In this document: one piece after another, positions 31,327-40,464 of the stretch | How the letters are laid out: every line of letters begins with the position of its first letter | Numbering within the stretch: position 1 is the first letter of the stretch | Assembly (NCBI GenBank): GCA_947258585.1 | Contig: CAMYIZ010000074.1 | Span: 1 to 64,000 of the forward strand | Length of the DNA: 64,000 nt | DNA from: an uncultured Haliea sp. | Lineage (GTDB): Bacteria > Pseudomonadota > Gammaproteobacteria > Pseudomonadales > Halieaceae | Direction: 5' to 3' | The notes under the pieces: model-generated | The model's database searches: none | The model's input: only the letters and a program-made list of their open reading frames with translations | Told to the model about the DNA's origin: nothing | Position numbers and translations under genes: made by a program

Positions 31327-32084
31327 AGCACCATGTAGCCGCCGTCGGTAACCAGCGTGTGGCCCGTGGTGAAGCTGGACAGGTCACTCGCCAGATACAG
31401 CACCGGGCCAATGATCTCGTCTGTCTCCGCTACCCGCTTCTGCAGGCTGGCGTTGATTGCGCCTTCCAGGTATCCGGGCATCATGGCGGCGCTGTCGAAG
31501 AGGTCCGAGTGGTAGCTGCCCGGGGCCAGGCTGTTGACACGAATTCCCCTGTTCGCCCACTCGGCGGCCATCACTTTGGTCAGCGCCTCCAGCGCTGCCT
31601 TGGTAGCGGCGTAGAATCCCACCAGTGCCGACGGCTTGAGCCCGGCGACTGAAATGACGTTGATGACGGAGCCGCCGCCGTGTTCCGCCATACGCGGCGC
31701 CATGCGCGAGGCCAGGTACCAGGGGCCCCTGGTATTGACGTCGAACAGCTTCTGGAACAGCTCCGGTTGTAATTCCGACAGCTCTCCAATCACAGGATTC
31801 ATGCCGGCGTTGTTGATCAGGATGTCGACATGGCCGAAGCTGTCGTAAGCGTGTGCAATGACTGTATCCAGGTCCTCGATGTGCCCTACATGGGCTGACA
31901 GCGCCAGCGCCCTGCGGCCCATGCCGCGAATTTCATCCGCCACGGCTTCACAGTTCTCCAGCCGGCGGCTGACAACAATGACGTCGGCGCCCGCTGCCGC
32001 CAGGCCCAGGCTCATGGCTCTGCCCAGCCCGCGGCTGCCGCCCGTGACCAGCGCCACCTTTCCGCTGAGATCGATTGTGTGCAT
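31323..32084 (-). CDS. SDR family oxidoreductase (SDR 5)
   Basis: VALVTGGSRGLGRAMSLGLA, NNAGMNP, FYAATKAALEALTK. Confidence 0.92.
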   Translation of the reverse strand: MHTIDLSGKVALVTGGSRGLGRAMSLGLAAAGADVIVVSRRLENCEAVADEIRGMGRRALALSAHVGHIEDLDTVIAHAYDSFGHVDILINNAGMNPVIGELSELQPELFQKLFDVNTRGPWYLASRMAPRMAEHGGGSVINVISVAGLKPSALVGFYAATKAALEALTKVMAAEWANRGIRVNSLAPGSYHSDLFDSAAMMPGYLEGAINASLQKRVAETDEIIGPVLYLASDLSSFTTGHTLVTDGGYMVL

Positions 32085-32153
32085 GAGTACTTGTCCTCTC
32101 TGTTTGGCGATTGTTGCCTGACGCGACGCAAGTTGTGTGACCCTCCCCCTGGG

Positions 32154-33143
32154 CTACAGGGGGTTGATCGCCACCTTCGGCGCCACCTTGTCGAAGAAGT
32201 TGCGCAGCGTCCGCCAGCTCGTCTCCGCATCCAGCCCGCCCACCAGCGGGTGGAGAATGTAGGCATCGTTCGGCGCCAGTGAAGGCGCTTTCTCCAGCAC
32301 GGTTTCCGGGCGCACCACCTGGTAGGTGCCAAGGGCCTTGAGTGCGTCCGCGTCCATCGCACTGCTGAACAACATGTCCAGGTCGGTGCTGGTCTGCCAG
32401 CGGGCGTAGCAGTTGGTCTCGTACAGCGCACAGGGCGCGAGGCGTTCCCAATCCTGCTCCGGGGTCTCGGAAACGTAGAGAAAGGCGTGGGCCATCTCCG
32501 CCTGGTAGCGCGGTGTCTTGCCGAGTTTTTCGCACTCGGCGACGTAGATGTCATTCAGGTGCGGCATGCCGCCGATAAAGCCGTCGCCCTCCCGGGCCGC
32601 GCGTCGCGCCGCCGGTGCAGCGCTGCCGCCCATCATGATCGGCGGGTGCGGCGTTTGCAGGGGCCGGGGCGTAATGCGCGCGCTGCGCCCGCGGAACTCG
32701 AAAGATTGTCCGCTCCAGGCCTGCTTCAGGGCCTGGACACCCTCTTCCATCAGGGCCCCGCGCCGTTTCGGGTCCACGCCGAACATCTCCATCTCGGAAC
32801 TGACATAACCGCCCAGCAGCAGCACTTCGGCGCGACCGCGGCTGAGGTGGTCCAGTACCGCCACATCTTCGGCCACCCGCAGGGGATCGCTGAAAGGCAA
32901 CAGCACGTTGACCTGCAGGCGCACATTGCGGGTGATGCGTGCCGCCGCCGCCGCGAGCACACTGGGGCTGGGCAGATAGCCGTCCTCGCTGCCGTGGTGT
33001 TCGCAGAAGTTGATGGTGACTGGATAACCCTGGGCATCGATCCAGGCGATCTGCTCCAGGGCCAGATCGAACATGTCCGCCATGGACAGTTGTGTGGTTT
33101 CCGCGGGCGCGCGGCATTCATATTTGACGCAGAGAAAGGCCAT
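32154..33143 (-). CDS. LLM-class flavin-dependent oxidoreductase (luciferase-like)
   Basis: MAFLCVKYECRAPAETTQLSMADMFDLALEQIAWIDAQGY...NVLLPFSDPLRVAEDVAVLDHLSRGRAEVLLLGGY. Confidence 0.9.
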   Translation of the reverse strand: MAFLCVKYECRAPAETTQLSMADMFDLALEQIAWIDAQGYPVTINFCEHHGSEDGYLPSPSVLAAAAARITRNVRLQVNVLLPFSDPLRVAEDVAVLDHLSRGRAEVLLLGGYVSSEMEMFGVDPKRRGALMEEGVQALKQAWSGQSFEFRGRSARITPRPLQTPHPPIMMGGSAAPAARRAAREGDGFIGGMPHLNDIYVAECEKLGKTPRYQAEMAHAFLYVSETPEQDWERLAPCALYETNCYARWQTSTDLDMLFSSAMDADALKALGTYQVVRPETVLEKAPSLAPNDAYILHPLVGGLDAETSWRTLRNFFDKVAPKVAINPL

Positions 33144-33232
33144 TATGTTCTCCATCGAGGGGTGGCCGGCAAGCCGTTCCGGCGGCGTGTGCACGGGCGG
33201 CGCGCACCTGCTCCGGTTCTATGAGTTTCGGT

Positions 33233-34477
33233 TCACACTTCGTCGGGCACCTGGAAGTAATGCTGGTAGCGCTGGAACAGCTGGCGCTTGTGTGCGTTTT
33301 CTTCCTGCTGGCCAATGCTGTACTGGTGGCGGCCGAACTTGCCCTGCGGTTTTTGTTGCAGGTAGTTCGCCATCGCGCGAAGGGCGGTGGGCTCCAGTTC
33401 AAGACCCATATCCCGGTACAGCGTCTCCAGCGCCGGCAGCGGTTGTTCCACCAGCTGCGCGTAGAGAAAGTTGTGTATCTGCGCCGTCGGGACCGCGGCC
33501 GTTTCCAGCAGCGTAACCACCGCGTCCAGCCGTGCGGCCCCCGCTTCCGGCGTCATCAGGTTCTCGAAGGCACCGGCGTCGAAGGGCTGGCTGCTGCGCA
33601 TCCAGTACAGGGTGCCCAGCAGATTGGTGACCGAGGCCTGGGCGACAATCGGGTCGCGGTGGGTGATCACCACCCGCGCGTCCGGAAAGGTGCGAAACAG
33701 TACCGGCAGGTTGCCCAGGTGGGACGGCGCCTTCAGCAACCAGTGCCGACGCGGGTTGCGCCACTGCAGCAGTTTCAGCATGCGCCGGTAATAGGTGTAG
33801 GCGTAGTCCAGGTCCTGTTGATAGAACCACTCGTTGTAGCCGGGAATCTGATACTGACCTGGCAGGTTCTCGGTAAGGAAAGTACAGCTCATGGCGACGA
33901 TGCATTCGTTGGGAATATTGGCACCCATCTCGTGCATGGCGGCATAGGTCGGCACCACCCGGCTCCACTGGGTGACCAGGTGCTGGCAGCGCTCGATACG
34001 TGGGTCGCTGTTGTAGCTTGCGGTTTCCGGCGGCGGGTAGGGAAACATCATCTCCCAGTTGCGCGGCGAGCCGAACTGGCTGTCTTGGGCCAGCAGCTCG
34101 AACAGGATGGAGGTGCCGGCGCGGGGCAGGCCGGTGACGATGACCGGCTGCTCGATCACCTCGTCGTCGATCTCCGGGTGCTGGGCGTAGGCGGCCTCGA
34201 TCCCCAGCCGCGCCTCCAGCCAGCGCAGGATGTCGGAGCGGGTCATCAACCGCCCCAACAGGTGCAGGTCGGCTTCCTGATCGAGAGCCTCGAGGAAGAC
34301 GTGGAAACCCTCCAGCCACTCGTCGCTGCCAAAGTCGTCAAAGCCGGTGTTGTTGCGTGCCGTGGCCATCAGCTCTTCTGCCCGCAGGGGCACCAGGCTG
34401 CGGATGTCCATGTGCCGGCCCTCGTCGATCACCTGCTGTACCCAATCCGGGCGGGGAGGTGGTGTCCAGCTGTTCAT
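33233..34477 (-). CDS. sulfotransferase family protein
   Basis: IVTGLPRAGTSILFELLAQDSQF; RVVITHRDPIVAQASVTNLL; paralogous to the 25459..26712 product. Confidence 0.92.
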   Translation of the reverse strand: MNSWTPPPRPDWVQQVIDEGRHMDIRSLVPLRAEELMATARNNTGFDDFGSDEWLEGFHVFLEALDQEADLHLLGRLMTRSDILRWLEARLGIEAAYAQHPEIDDEVIEQPVIVTGLPRAGTSILFELLAQDSQFGSPRNWEMMFPYPPPETASYNSDPRIERCQHLVTQWSRVVPTYAAMHEMGANIPNECIVAMSCTFLTENLPGQYQIPGYNEWFYQQDLDYAYTYYRRMLKLLQWRNPRRHWLLKAPSHLGNLPVLFRTFPDARVVITHRDPIVAQASVTNLLGTLYWMRSSQPFDAGAFENLMTPEAGAARLDAVVTLLETAAVPTAQIHNFLYAQLVEQPLPALETLYRDMGLELEPTALRAMANYLQQKPQGKFGRHQYSIGQQEENAHKRQLFQRYQHYFQVPDEV

Positions 34478-34508
34478 TGCGTTTGCCTCCGAATGAAACG
34501 TCCCGACC

Positions 34509-35342
34509 TCAGGGCATGTACGCCCCGCCGCTCACCGAAATCAGCTGGCCGGTGATGTAGCTGGAGCACTCCGAGGCCAGGAACAGGGCCAGCCAGGCGA
34601 TATCTTCCGGCCGCCCCAGGCGCGGGATGGGAAGGCCGCTCATGTTATAGAGGGTGCCTTCCTCCAGGGCTTTCTCCATGTCCCCCGGCTTGCCCATGGT
34701 GTCGAAGCCGAAGCGGTTCCAGAAACTGCCTTCGCCCACATCCTGTTCGTCATGGGGGACGATCCAGCCCGGGCAGATATTGTTTACCCGCACGCCTTTG
34801 CCGGCCCACTCCCAGGCCAGGCCCTTGCTGAAACTGTTCACGAAGCCTTTCACGCCGCCGTAATGAACGACATTGGCCGCCGCTTCACCGAGCAGCGATG
34901 AGTTGGAAGAGATGTTGATGATGCTGCCGCTGGCGCGAGACAACATGTTATCCGCCACTGCCTGGCAGCAGTTCACCACGCCATCGACGTTGAGCGCGAT
35001 TTCCCAGCGCCGCGCCTCGGCGTCGAGTTGGTCGAAATCCGCGGGATGGGCGACGCCGCCGGCGTTGTTCACCAGCACATCCACCGGGCCGAACTCGGCG
35101 TTGGCGCGCGCCACCATGGCGTCGACGCTGGTCCGGTCAGTGACGTCGGTTTTTACCGCCAGTACGCGACCGGGCAGGCCCAGGTCAACCGCTTCCGCCG
35201 CCAGTTTTTCGCCGGTGACGACATCCCGCGATGCGCTGACCACATTCAGGCCCTCGCGGGCGAATTCCAGTACCAGGCCGCGGCCGATGCCGCCGCTGCC
35301 GCCGGTGATGATGGCGGTCTTGCCTTGCAGTTGCAGATCCAT
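34509..35342 (-). CDS. SDR family oxidoreductase (SDR 6)
   Basis: KTAIITGGSGGIGRGLVLEFAREGLNVV, NNAGG, YGGVKGFVNSFSKGLAWEW. Confidence 0.92.
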   Translation of the reverse strand: MDLQLQGKTAIITGGSGGIGRGLVLEFAREGLNVVSASRDVVTGEKLAAEAVDLGLPGRVLAVKTDVTDRTSVDAMVARANAEFGPVDVLVNNAGGVAHPADFDQLDAEARRWEIALNVDGVVNCCQAVADNMLSRASGSIINISSNSSLLGEAAANVVHYGGVKGFVNSFSKGLAWEWAGKGVRVNNICPGWIVPHDEQDVGEGSFWNRFGFDTMGKPGDMEKALEEGTLYNMSGLPIPRLGRPEDIAWLALFLASECSSYITGQLISVSGGAYMP

Positions 35343-35441
35343 TTTGTGCCCCCCGTTCAATCCCGTAAAGTTGTCTGCCCTGTAGTGAACAGTTGTTGTA
35401 TCGCGCGACGGTGCCAGCGATCGTCCCTTGTTGAATGGGTT

Positions 35442-36638
35442 CTAGACGCCGAAGCGCTGGATTACCCCGCGGCGGCGGGCGGCGATCTGTTGGGCACGCT
35501 CCGCGCTGGTGACCTTCTGCACCCCGGGCGGCAGGTGCTGGTCCAGCTGCGCCAGTTTCACCTGGGCGGCGCGCGGAATGGGATAGCGGTCCGCCTGCAT
35601 CCAGCGCACAGTGACATAGCCTTCGGTAAAGCCCGCAGGATCCAGCCAGTTGGCGTGGCCGGTATCCACGTGGGAGATCACCAGGATCAGCTCCCCGTCG
35701 TCTTCCAGCTGCGCGTAGTGGCAGTTGGTGTTGCTGAGAATGCTGCGGTAGTCCATGGAGCACCACCAGTAGTTGCCGAACTCCACCGCCCAGTAATGCG
35801 CCTGCGGCGGGGTCACGCGGACGATGATTGCCTCGTCCGCGGGCAGCTGCCAGTAGGCGATAAGCGGTTCGCCACCGGGGGTGGCATCAATGGGGTTGTC
35901 ATCCAGCTGGCGGTAGGAGAGGAAGGTGTTTGGGCGCACTTTCCAGCGTTCGATCATGTCCGCCCAGTAGGTGAGTGAATCGCCGACCCAGCGGGACACG
36001 GCGTCCAGTCCCTGCACCAGCCGCCTGGGGTCCATGACCGGCTTGGGTGCCGCGGCCCCGCTGATGCGCTCGATTCCGGCGTGCATGGGACGCTCGGTCT
36101 CCCAGTCGGCAAAAAACTGGCGGAAGGTCACCCGGAAGGTGTCGGGGGAAGTTTGCAGCCAGTTGCCGGGATGTGGGTCGGGGCTGCAGATCAGCTCGAA
36201 ACTGCCGTCCGGCTCAACCTGTAGATCCTGGCCGAAGAGCGCGTGGGCAACGCCGCCGCCCCAGGGCGTATTGCCGGTTTCCACGGCGGTAACCGCGAAA
36301 TAGCGCGCGCTGCCGCGATTGCCGCTGATACGGTAGGTGTCGGTGCCGTTGATGGGAGCCCCGACGTAGACCGCGTCAGGATTGTCGCCGCCCTGCTTGC
36401 GGATCGGGTCGAAATAGTGGAGCAGCTCCGGATGCAGGGGGTCGTCGTTTTCCAGGAAAAACTGCATGCCGAGGCCAATGTTCTGGGCCAGGCAGCGGAA
36501 GCCTGCGCTGCGGCTCAGGTCTCCGACAGGAACGCCGTCACGGAAGGGGATGCGCCCGGCGGCCTTGAGCTGGTCGCAGAACTGGTCCCAGGCCTGGAGA
36601 AGCTGCTGGTCCCGGGCATCGTGGTCCAGGTTGCTCAC
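35442..36638 (-). CDS. DUF1214 domain-containing protein
   Basis: 398 aa; ...YIGAPINGTDTYRISGNRGSARYFAV-type region and C-terminal YVTVRWMQADRYPIPRAAQ. Confidence 0.7.
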   Translation of the reverse strand: MSNLDHDARDQQLLQAWDQFCDQLKAAGRIPFRDGVPVGDLSRSAGFRCLAQNIGLGMQFFLENDDPLHPELLHYFDPIRKQGGDNPDAVYVGAPINGTDTYRISGNRGSARYFAVTAVETGNTPWGGGVAHALFGQDLQVEPDGSFELICSPDPHPGNWLQTSPDTFRVTFRQFFADWETERPMHAGIERISGAAAPKPVMDPRRLVQGLDAVSRWVGDSLTYWADMIERWKVRPNTFLSYRQLDDNPIDATPGGEPLIAYWQLPADEAIIVRVTPPQAHYWAVEFGNYWWCSMDYRSILSNTNCHYAQLEDDGELILVISHVDTGHANWLDPAGFTEGYVTVRWMQADRYPIPRAAQVKLAQLDQHLPPGVQKVTSAERAQQIAARRRGVIQRFGV

Positions 36639-36865
36639 ACCGTCACTCCTGTTGTTATTGTCGGGTTGGCCATCGTGAGCTGTGCGGGCGCCGTTGACAA
36701 GAAGGTGCGGGGTAAATGCCCCTACCCTGGTCTACATCTTTAGTCCACGACGTCTCTTGCCTGCGGTTGCGCTGTTGCAGCGTCACACCCTGCATTACCG
36801 TTTGTCACGGGCTCGGGCGAATCCGGAGCCCGGATGTGCTTGCCATGAAAGGACGGGAGAACGAC

Positions 36866-37636
36866 ATGCGGGGAAGACTGCAGGACAAAGCCATTATCGT
36901 CGTCGGTTCCGGCACCGGCATTGGTGCCGCAACCGTAAAACAACTCGCGCTGGAGGGAGCGCATGTCTGTGCCGCGGATATCAACGTCGAGGCCGCGAAC
37001 AGAGTCGCGGAGGAGGTCGCTGCCACCGGTGGCCGGGCGTTCGCCGTCCATGTTGATATCGCGGACGAGACCTCGGTCAAGGAAGCTGTCAGTCTGGCAG
37101 TCGCCCAGTTGGGCGGCCTGGATGGGGCTCATGTGAACGCCGCGGACCTCCGGGTCATCTTCGAGGACAGCGATGCCCTGGCCGAAGACCTGGCAGTGTT
37201 TGATCGCACCCTGCAGGTGAATCTGCGCGGCCACCTGTTGTGCACGCGGGCGGTGCTGCCCCACCTCCTGCAGCGGGAGCAGGGAGCCATTGTCTACACC
37301 AGTTCCAGTGCCGCGGATGTGGGGGAAAGCACGCGCCCGGCCTACGCTGTTGCCAAAAGCGGGCTCAATGCCCTGATGCGCCACGTCGCCTCGCGCTGGG
37401 GGCCGGAGGGCATCACCGCCAATTGCGTGGCGCCCGGGTTCGTGTTCACGCCGGAGATGCGGGCCAGCGGCCAGCTGCCCCAGGAGCTGCTGGACGGCAT
37501 GCTGGCACGGGTTCCCGGCACCCGCCTCGGCCAGGTCGAGGACATTGCTGCGGTCGTCGCCCTGCTGCTGTCGGAGCAGGGCCGCTGGATCAACGGCCAG
37601 GTCTACAACGTCAACGGCGGGGCGCTGATGCGCTGA
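36866..37636 (+). CDS. SDR family oxidoreductase (SDR 7), atypical glycine motif
   Basis: MRGRLQDKAIIVVGSGTGIGAATVKQLALEG; YAVAKSGLNALMRHVASRWG; VNGG. Confidence 0.88.
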   Translation: MRGRLQDKAIIVVGSGTGIGAATVKQLALEGAHVCAADINVEAANRVAEEVAATGGRAFAVHVDIADETSVKEAVSLAVAQLGGLDGAHVNAADLRVIFEDSDALAEDLAVFDRTLQVNLRGHLLCTRAVLPHLLQREQGAIVYTSSSAADVGESTRPAYAVAKSGLNALMRHVASRWGPEGITANCVAPGFVFTPEMRASGQLPQELLDGMLARVPGTRLGQVEDIAAVVALLLSEQGRWINGQVYNVNGGALMR

Positions 37637-37671
37637 ATTGTTTCTGTCAATCTGTGGAGAGAGGAAAGCAT

Positions 37672-38889
37672 ATGAGACTACCCCCGAGAGAGATCCGCTA
37701 CGGCGGCGCCATGCTGGACCGGAAGGAAATCGACGCCGTGGTGAAAGTCATGGAGACCAGCATGGTGGTCGCCGGACAGACCTCCACCTTCGAGAGCCGC
37801 TGCGCCAAACTGCTGGGCAAGGAGTACGGGGTGATGGTCAACTCCGGCAGCTCGGCGCTGCTGCTGGCGGTGCGCCTGCTGGACCTGCCGCCGGGTTCCG
37901 AAATCCTCACCCCGACCCTGACTTTCGGCACCGACATCTCCAGCATCGTGCTCAACGGCCATGTCCCGGTGCTGGTGGACGTGGAGCCCGACACTTATCA
38001 GATCGACATCGACCGCATCGAGCCGCTGATTACCGCGAAGACCAAAGCCATGCTGGTGCCCAACCTGGTCGGCGGCATGCCCGACTGGGACCGGCTCCGG
38101 GCCATTGCCGACAAGCACGGCCTGAAGATCATCGAGGACAGCGCCGACACCCTGGGGGGCACTTTTCGCGGTACCCCGGCGGGCACTCGCAGTGATATCA
38201 GCATCACCAGCTTCTCCATCTTTCACATCATCACCTGCCTCGGCAACGGCGGCCTGGTGGCGGTCAATGACCCGGCCCTGTGGGACCGCGGCCTGATGCT
38301 GCGCGCCTGGGGTCGCTCTTCGGAAAAGTATCTGTACGGTTCCCGGCAACAGGACAGCGACGGCCGCTTCCTGGAAGACCTGGGCGATATCGAGTACGAC
38401 GGTATGTTCATCTTCGAGGAGCTGGGCTACGGCTTCATTCCCAACGAGGCCGGCGCCGCCTTCGGTCACGAGCAGCTGAACAAGCTGGATGAGTTCACCC
38501 GGCTGCGCCAGGAGCGCTTCCGCCTGCACGACGAGTACATGGACAGCCATACTGACTACTTCATCAAACCGCGCGTGTCCGACGAGGTCTTTACTACCTG
38601 GATCTGCTACCCGGTAATGCTGCGCCCGGAGCTGGGCTGGAGCCGCCGCAAGCTGCAGGTGCACCTGGAGGAAGCGGGTATCTTCACCCGGGTGATCTTC
38701 TCCGGCCATGTGGCCCTGCAGCCGATGATGAAGGAGGTGAACTACCGCCTGGATCCCGCCGGCTACCCCAATGCGGAGCGGGTCATGCGCCACGGCCTCA
38801 TGCTGCCCTGCCATCCCACCATGACCACCGAGGACTGCCAGTACCTGTACCAGGTACTGGATGATTTCATCGCCCGGCAGTCTGGTTGA
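37672..38889 (+). CDS. DegT/DnrJ/EryC1/StrS-fold PLP/PMP enzyme, RfbH/ColD-like (His at the catalytic Lys position)
   Basis: MRLPPREIRYGGAMLDRKEIDAVVKVMETSMVVAGQTSTFESRCAKLLGKEYGVMVNSGSSALLLAVRLL; DISITSFSIFHIITCLGNGGLVAV. Confidence 0.9.
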   Translation: MRLPPREIRYGGAMLDRKEIDAVVKVMETSMVVAGQTSTFESRCAKLLGKEYGVMVNSGSSALLLAVRLLDLPPGSEILTPTLTFGTDISSIVLNGHVPVLVDVEPDTYQIDIDRIEPLITAKTKAMLVPNLVGGMPDWDRLRAIADKHGLKIIEDSADTLGGTFRGTPAGTRSDISITSFSIFHIITCLGNGGLVAVNDPALWDRGLMLRAWGRSSEKYLYGSRQQDSDGRFLEDLGDIEYDGMFIFEELGYGFIPNEAGAAFGHEQLNKLDEFTRLRQERFRLHDEYMDSHTDYFIKPRVSDEVFTTWICYPVMLRPELGWSRRKLQVHLEEAGIFTRVIFSGHVALQPMMKEVNYRLDPAGYPNAERVMRHGLMLPCHPTMTTEDCQYLYQVLDDFIARQSG

Positions 38890-39667
38890 AGCGGGGGGAG
38901 TTGGTCCGGGCGGAGACCCCTCCGTCCACGCTCAGGCTGGCGCCGTTGATGTAGCTGGCCTGGGATGACGCCAGGAAACAGACTGCGTTGGCGATCTCCT
39001 CCGGCTGCCCCATGCGCCCCGGCACCGTCTGTGCTTCCCAGCCAGCGACGCCGCCAGGGGCCTGTGTGGCGGCCGCCAGCATGCCGGGCGTGGCGATGGG
39101 GCCGGGCAGGAGCACATTGCAGCGAATACCCTCCCGCGCGTGTTCCACTGCGGTGGTGCGGGTCAGGTTGACGAGGGCGGCCTTGGCCGCGCCGTAGGCG
39201 CCCAAGCCTTCCTCCCCGGCGAGCGCGGCGCCAGAGGCAATGTTGATGACGCTGCCGCGGTCTGGGCCCTGATTGCCGCGCATGGCATGGATGGCACTGC
39301 GGATACCGTAGAAGGCTCCGTCCAGCGTCACCCGGAAAACGGCGTCCCAGTCGTCATTGCGACAGTCCGCCACCTGTCCCCAACGCACCAGCGCGGCGTT
39401 GTTGACCCAGACATGAAGTGCGCCGAAAGACTGCAGTGCCAGTGCCGCCAACTCGTCGGCGGTCTCCGGTGCACCGATATCCGCCACCAGCCCGACCGCC
39501 AGATCCGGTGCCACCAGCAGCGCGCGGGTCGCCTCCAGGCTGGCGGCATCGATGTCATTGAGTACCAGCCGGCAGCCTTCCTGGCTGAGTCGCAGGGCGC
39601 ATGCCCTGCCGATTCCGCTGCCCGCACCGGTGATGACGGCAACGCGTGCTTCGAGGTCCTTGTACAT
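38867..39667 (-). CDS. SDR family oxidoreductase (SDR 8)
   Basis: MYKDLEARVAVITGAGSGIGRACALRLSQEG, YGAAKAALVNLTRTTAVEH. Confidence 0.92.
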   Translation of the reverse strand: MYKDLEARVAVITGAGSGIGRACALRLSQEGCRLVLNDIDAASLEATRALLVAPDLAVGLVADIGAPETADELAALALQSFGALHVWVNNAALVRWGQVADCRNDDWDAVFRVTLDGAFYGIRSAIHAMRGNQGPDRGSVINIASGAALAGEEGLGAYGAAKAALVNLTRTTAVEHAREGIRCNVLLPGPIATPGMLAAATQAPGGVAGWEAQTVPGRMGQPEEIANAVCFLASSQASYINGASLSVDGGVSARTNSPRFNQTAGR

Positions 39668-39745
39668 TGAGAGTCTCCGGATTGGTGGTGGGGGCTCACT
39701 CGGAATCACGAGGTCGTCTGTTCGGCGTGCCGGATAGGTCGCGCC

Positions 39746-40453
39746 TCACTTTCTCGCCCGGGTTGCGCGCGCCGCTGTGTCGAGACAGTGAGCAGAGGCA
39801 GCTTGCTGGAGCATGGCGATGATGGTGTCGCGCAGGGTTGCGACGAACAGCTCGGTGTTGTGGGCCGGGTCATCTTCTCCCAGTTGCTCCTGCAGCCGCG
39901 AGTGGTCCGCCAGCCCGTGGAACACCAGGATGGAGGCCAGGTGCAGGCGCTGTTGCCGCACCGCAGCAGGCAGGGCGTCGAGCACCTGGTTCCAGCCGCT
40001 GATCAGGCGCGCAGCGCCGGGTGCCTGCAGTGCGCCCTGGCCGGGTTTCAGCAGGGACAGCATATGCTGTGCGGTCAGCTGCGCGTTGACCCGGATAAAC
40101 TCCCGCCCGCCATCGGGGTCCTGGAGTTTTTCCACCACCGGGTGCAGCCACGCATCCACCAGCCCCTCGAGCGTGATCTGGCCCCGGGCCTCGAGCTCGT
40201 CCAGTAATTCGCCGCGGCGGGCGGCAATCCCGGGCACGTGCTTGTCGATAATCGCCTGCAGCAGACCCTCCCGACCACCGAAGTGGTACTGGCAGGCATT
40301 GGCGTTGCGCTGGCCGGACGCCTTGTTGATGTCGCTGAGGGGCACCCCCTCCACCCCGCGCTCGGCGAACAGGCGTTCGGCGACGCTGACCAGTCGCGCC
40401 CGGGTCGCCGCACTGCGTGGGGTGAGACGCTGGTGTTCTCCAGATCTGCCCAT
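39746..40453 (-). CDS. TetR/AcrR family transcriptional regulator
   Basis: N-terminal TRARLVSVAERLFAERGVEGVPLSDINKASGQRNANACQYHFGGREGLLQAIIDKH. Confidence 0.92.
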   Translation of the reverse strand: MGRSGEHQRLTPRSAATRARLVSVAERLFAERGVEGVPLSDINKASGQRNANACQYHFGGREGLLQAIIDKHVPGIAARRGELLDELEARGQITLEGLVDAWLHPVVEKLQDPDGGREFIRVNAQLTAQHMLSLLKPGQGALQAPGAARLISGWNQVLDALPAAVRQQRLHLASILVFHGLADHSRLQEQLGEDDPAHNTELFVATLRDTIIAMLQQAASAHCLDTAARATRARK

Positions 40454-40464
40454 GACCCTGGCTC

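Noticed and set aside
33221-34555. 444-aa plus-strand ORF
   Set aside because: Antisense to the second sulfotransferase; shadow ORF
37678-38814. 378-aa minus-strand ORF
   Set aside because: Antisense to the DegT-fold gene; no domain motifs
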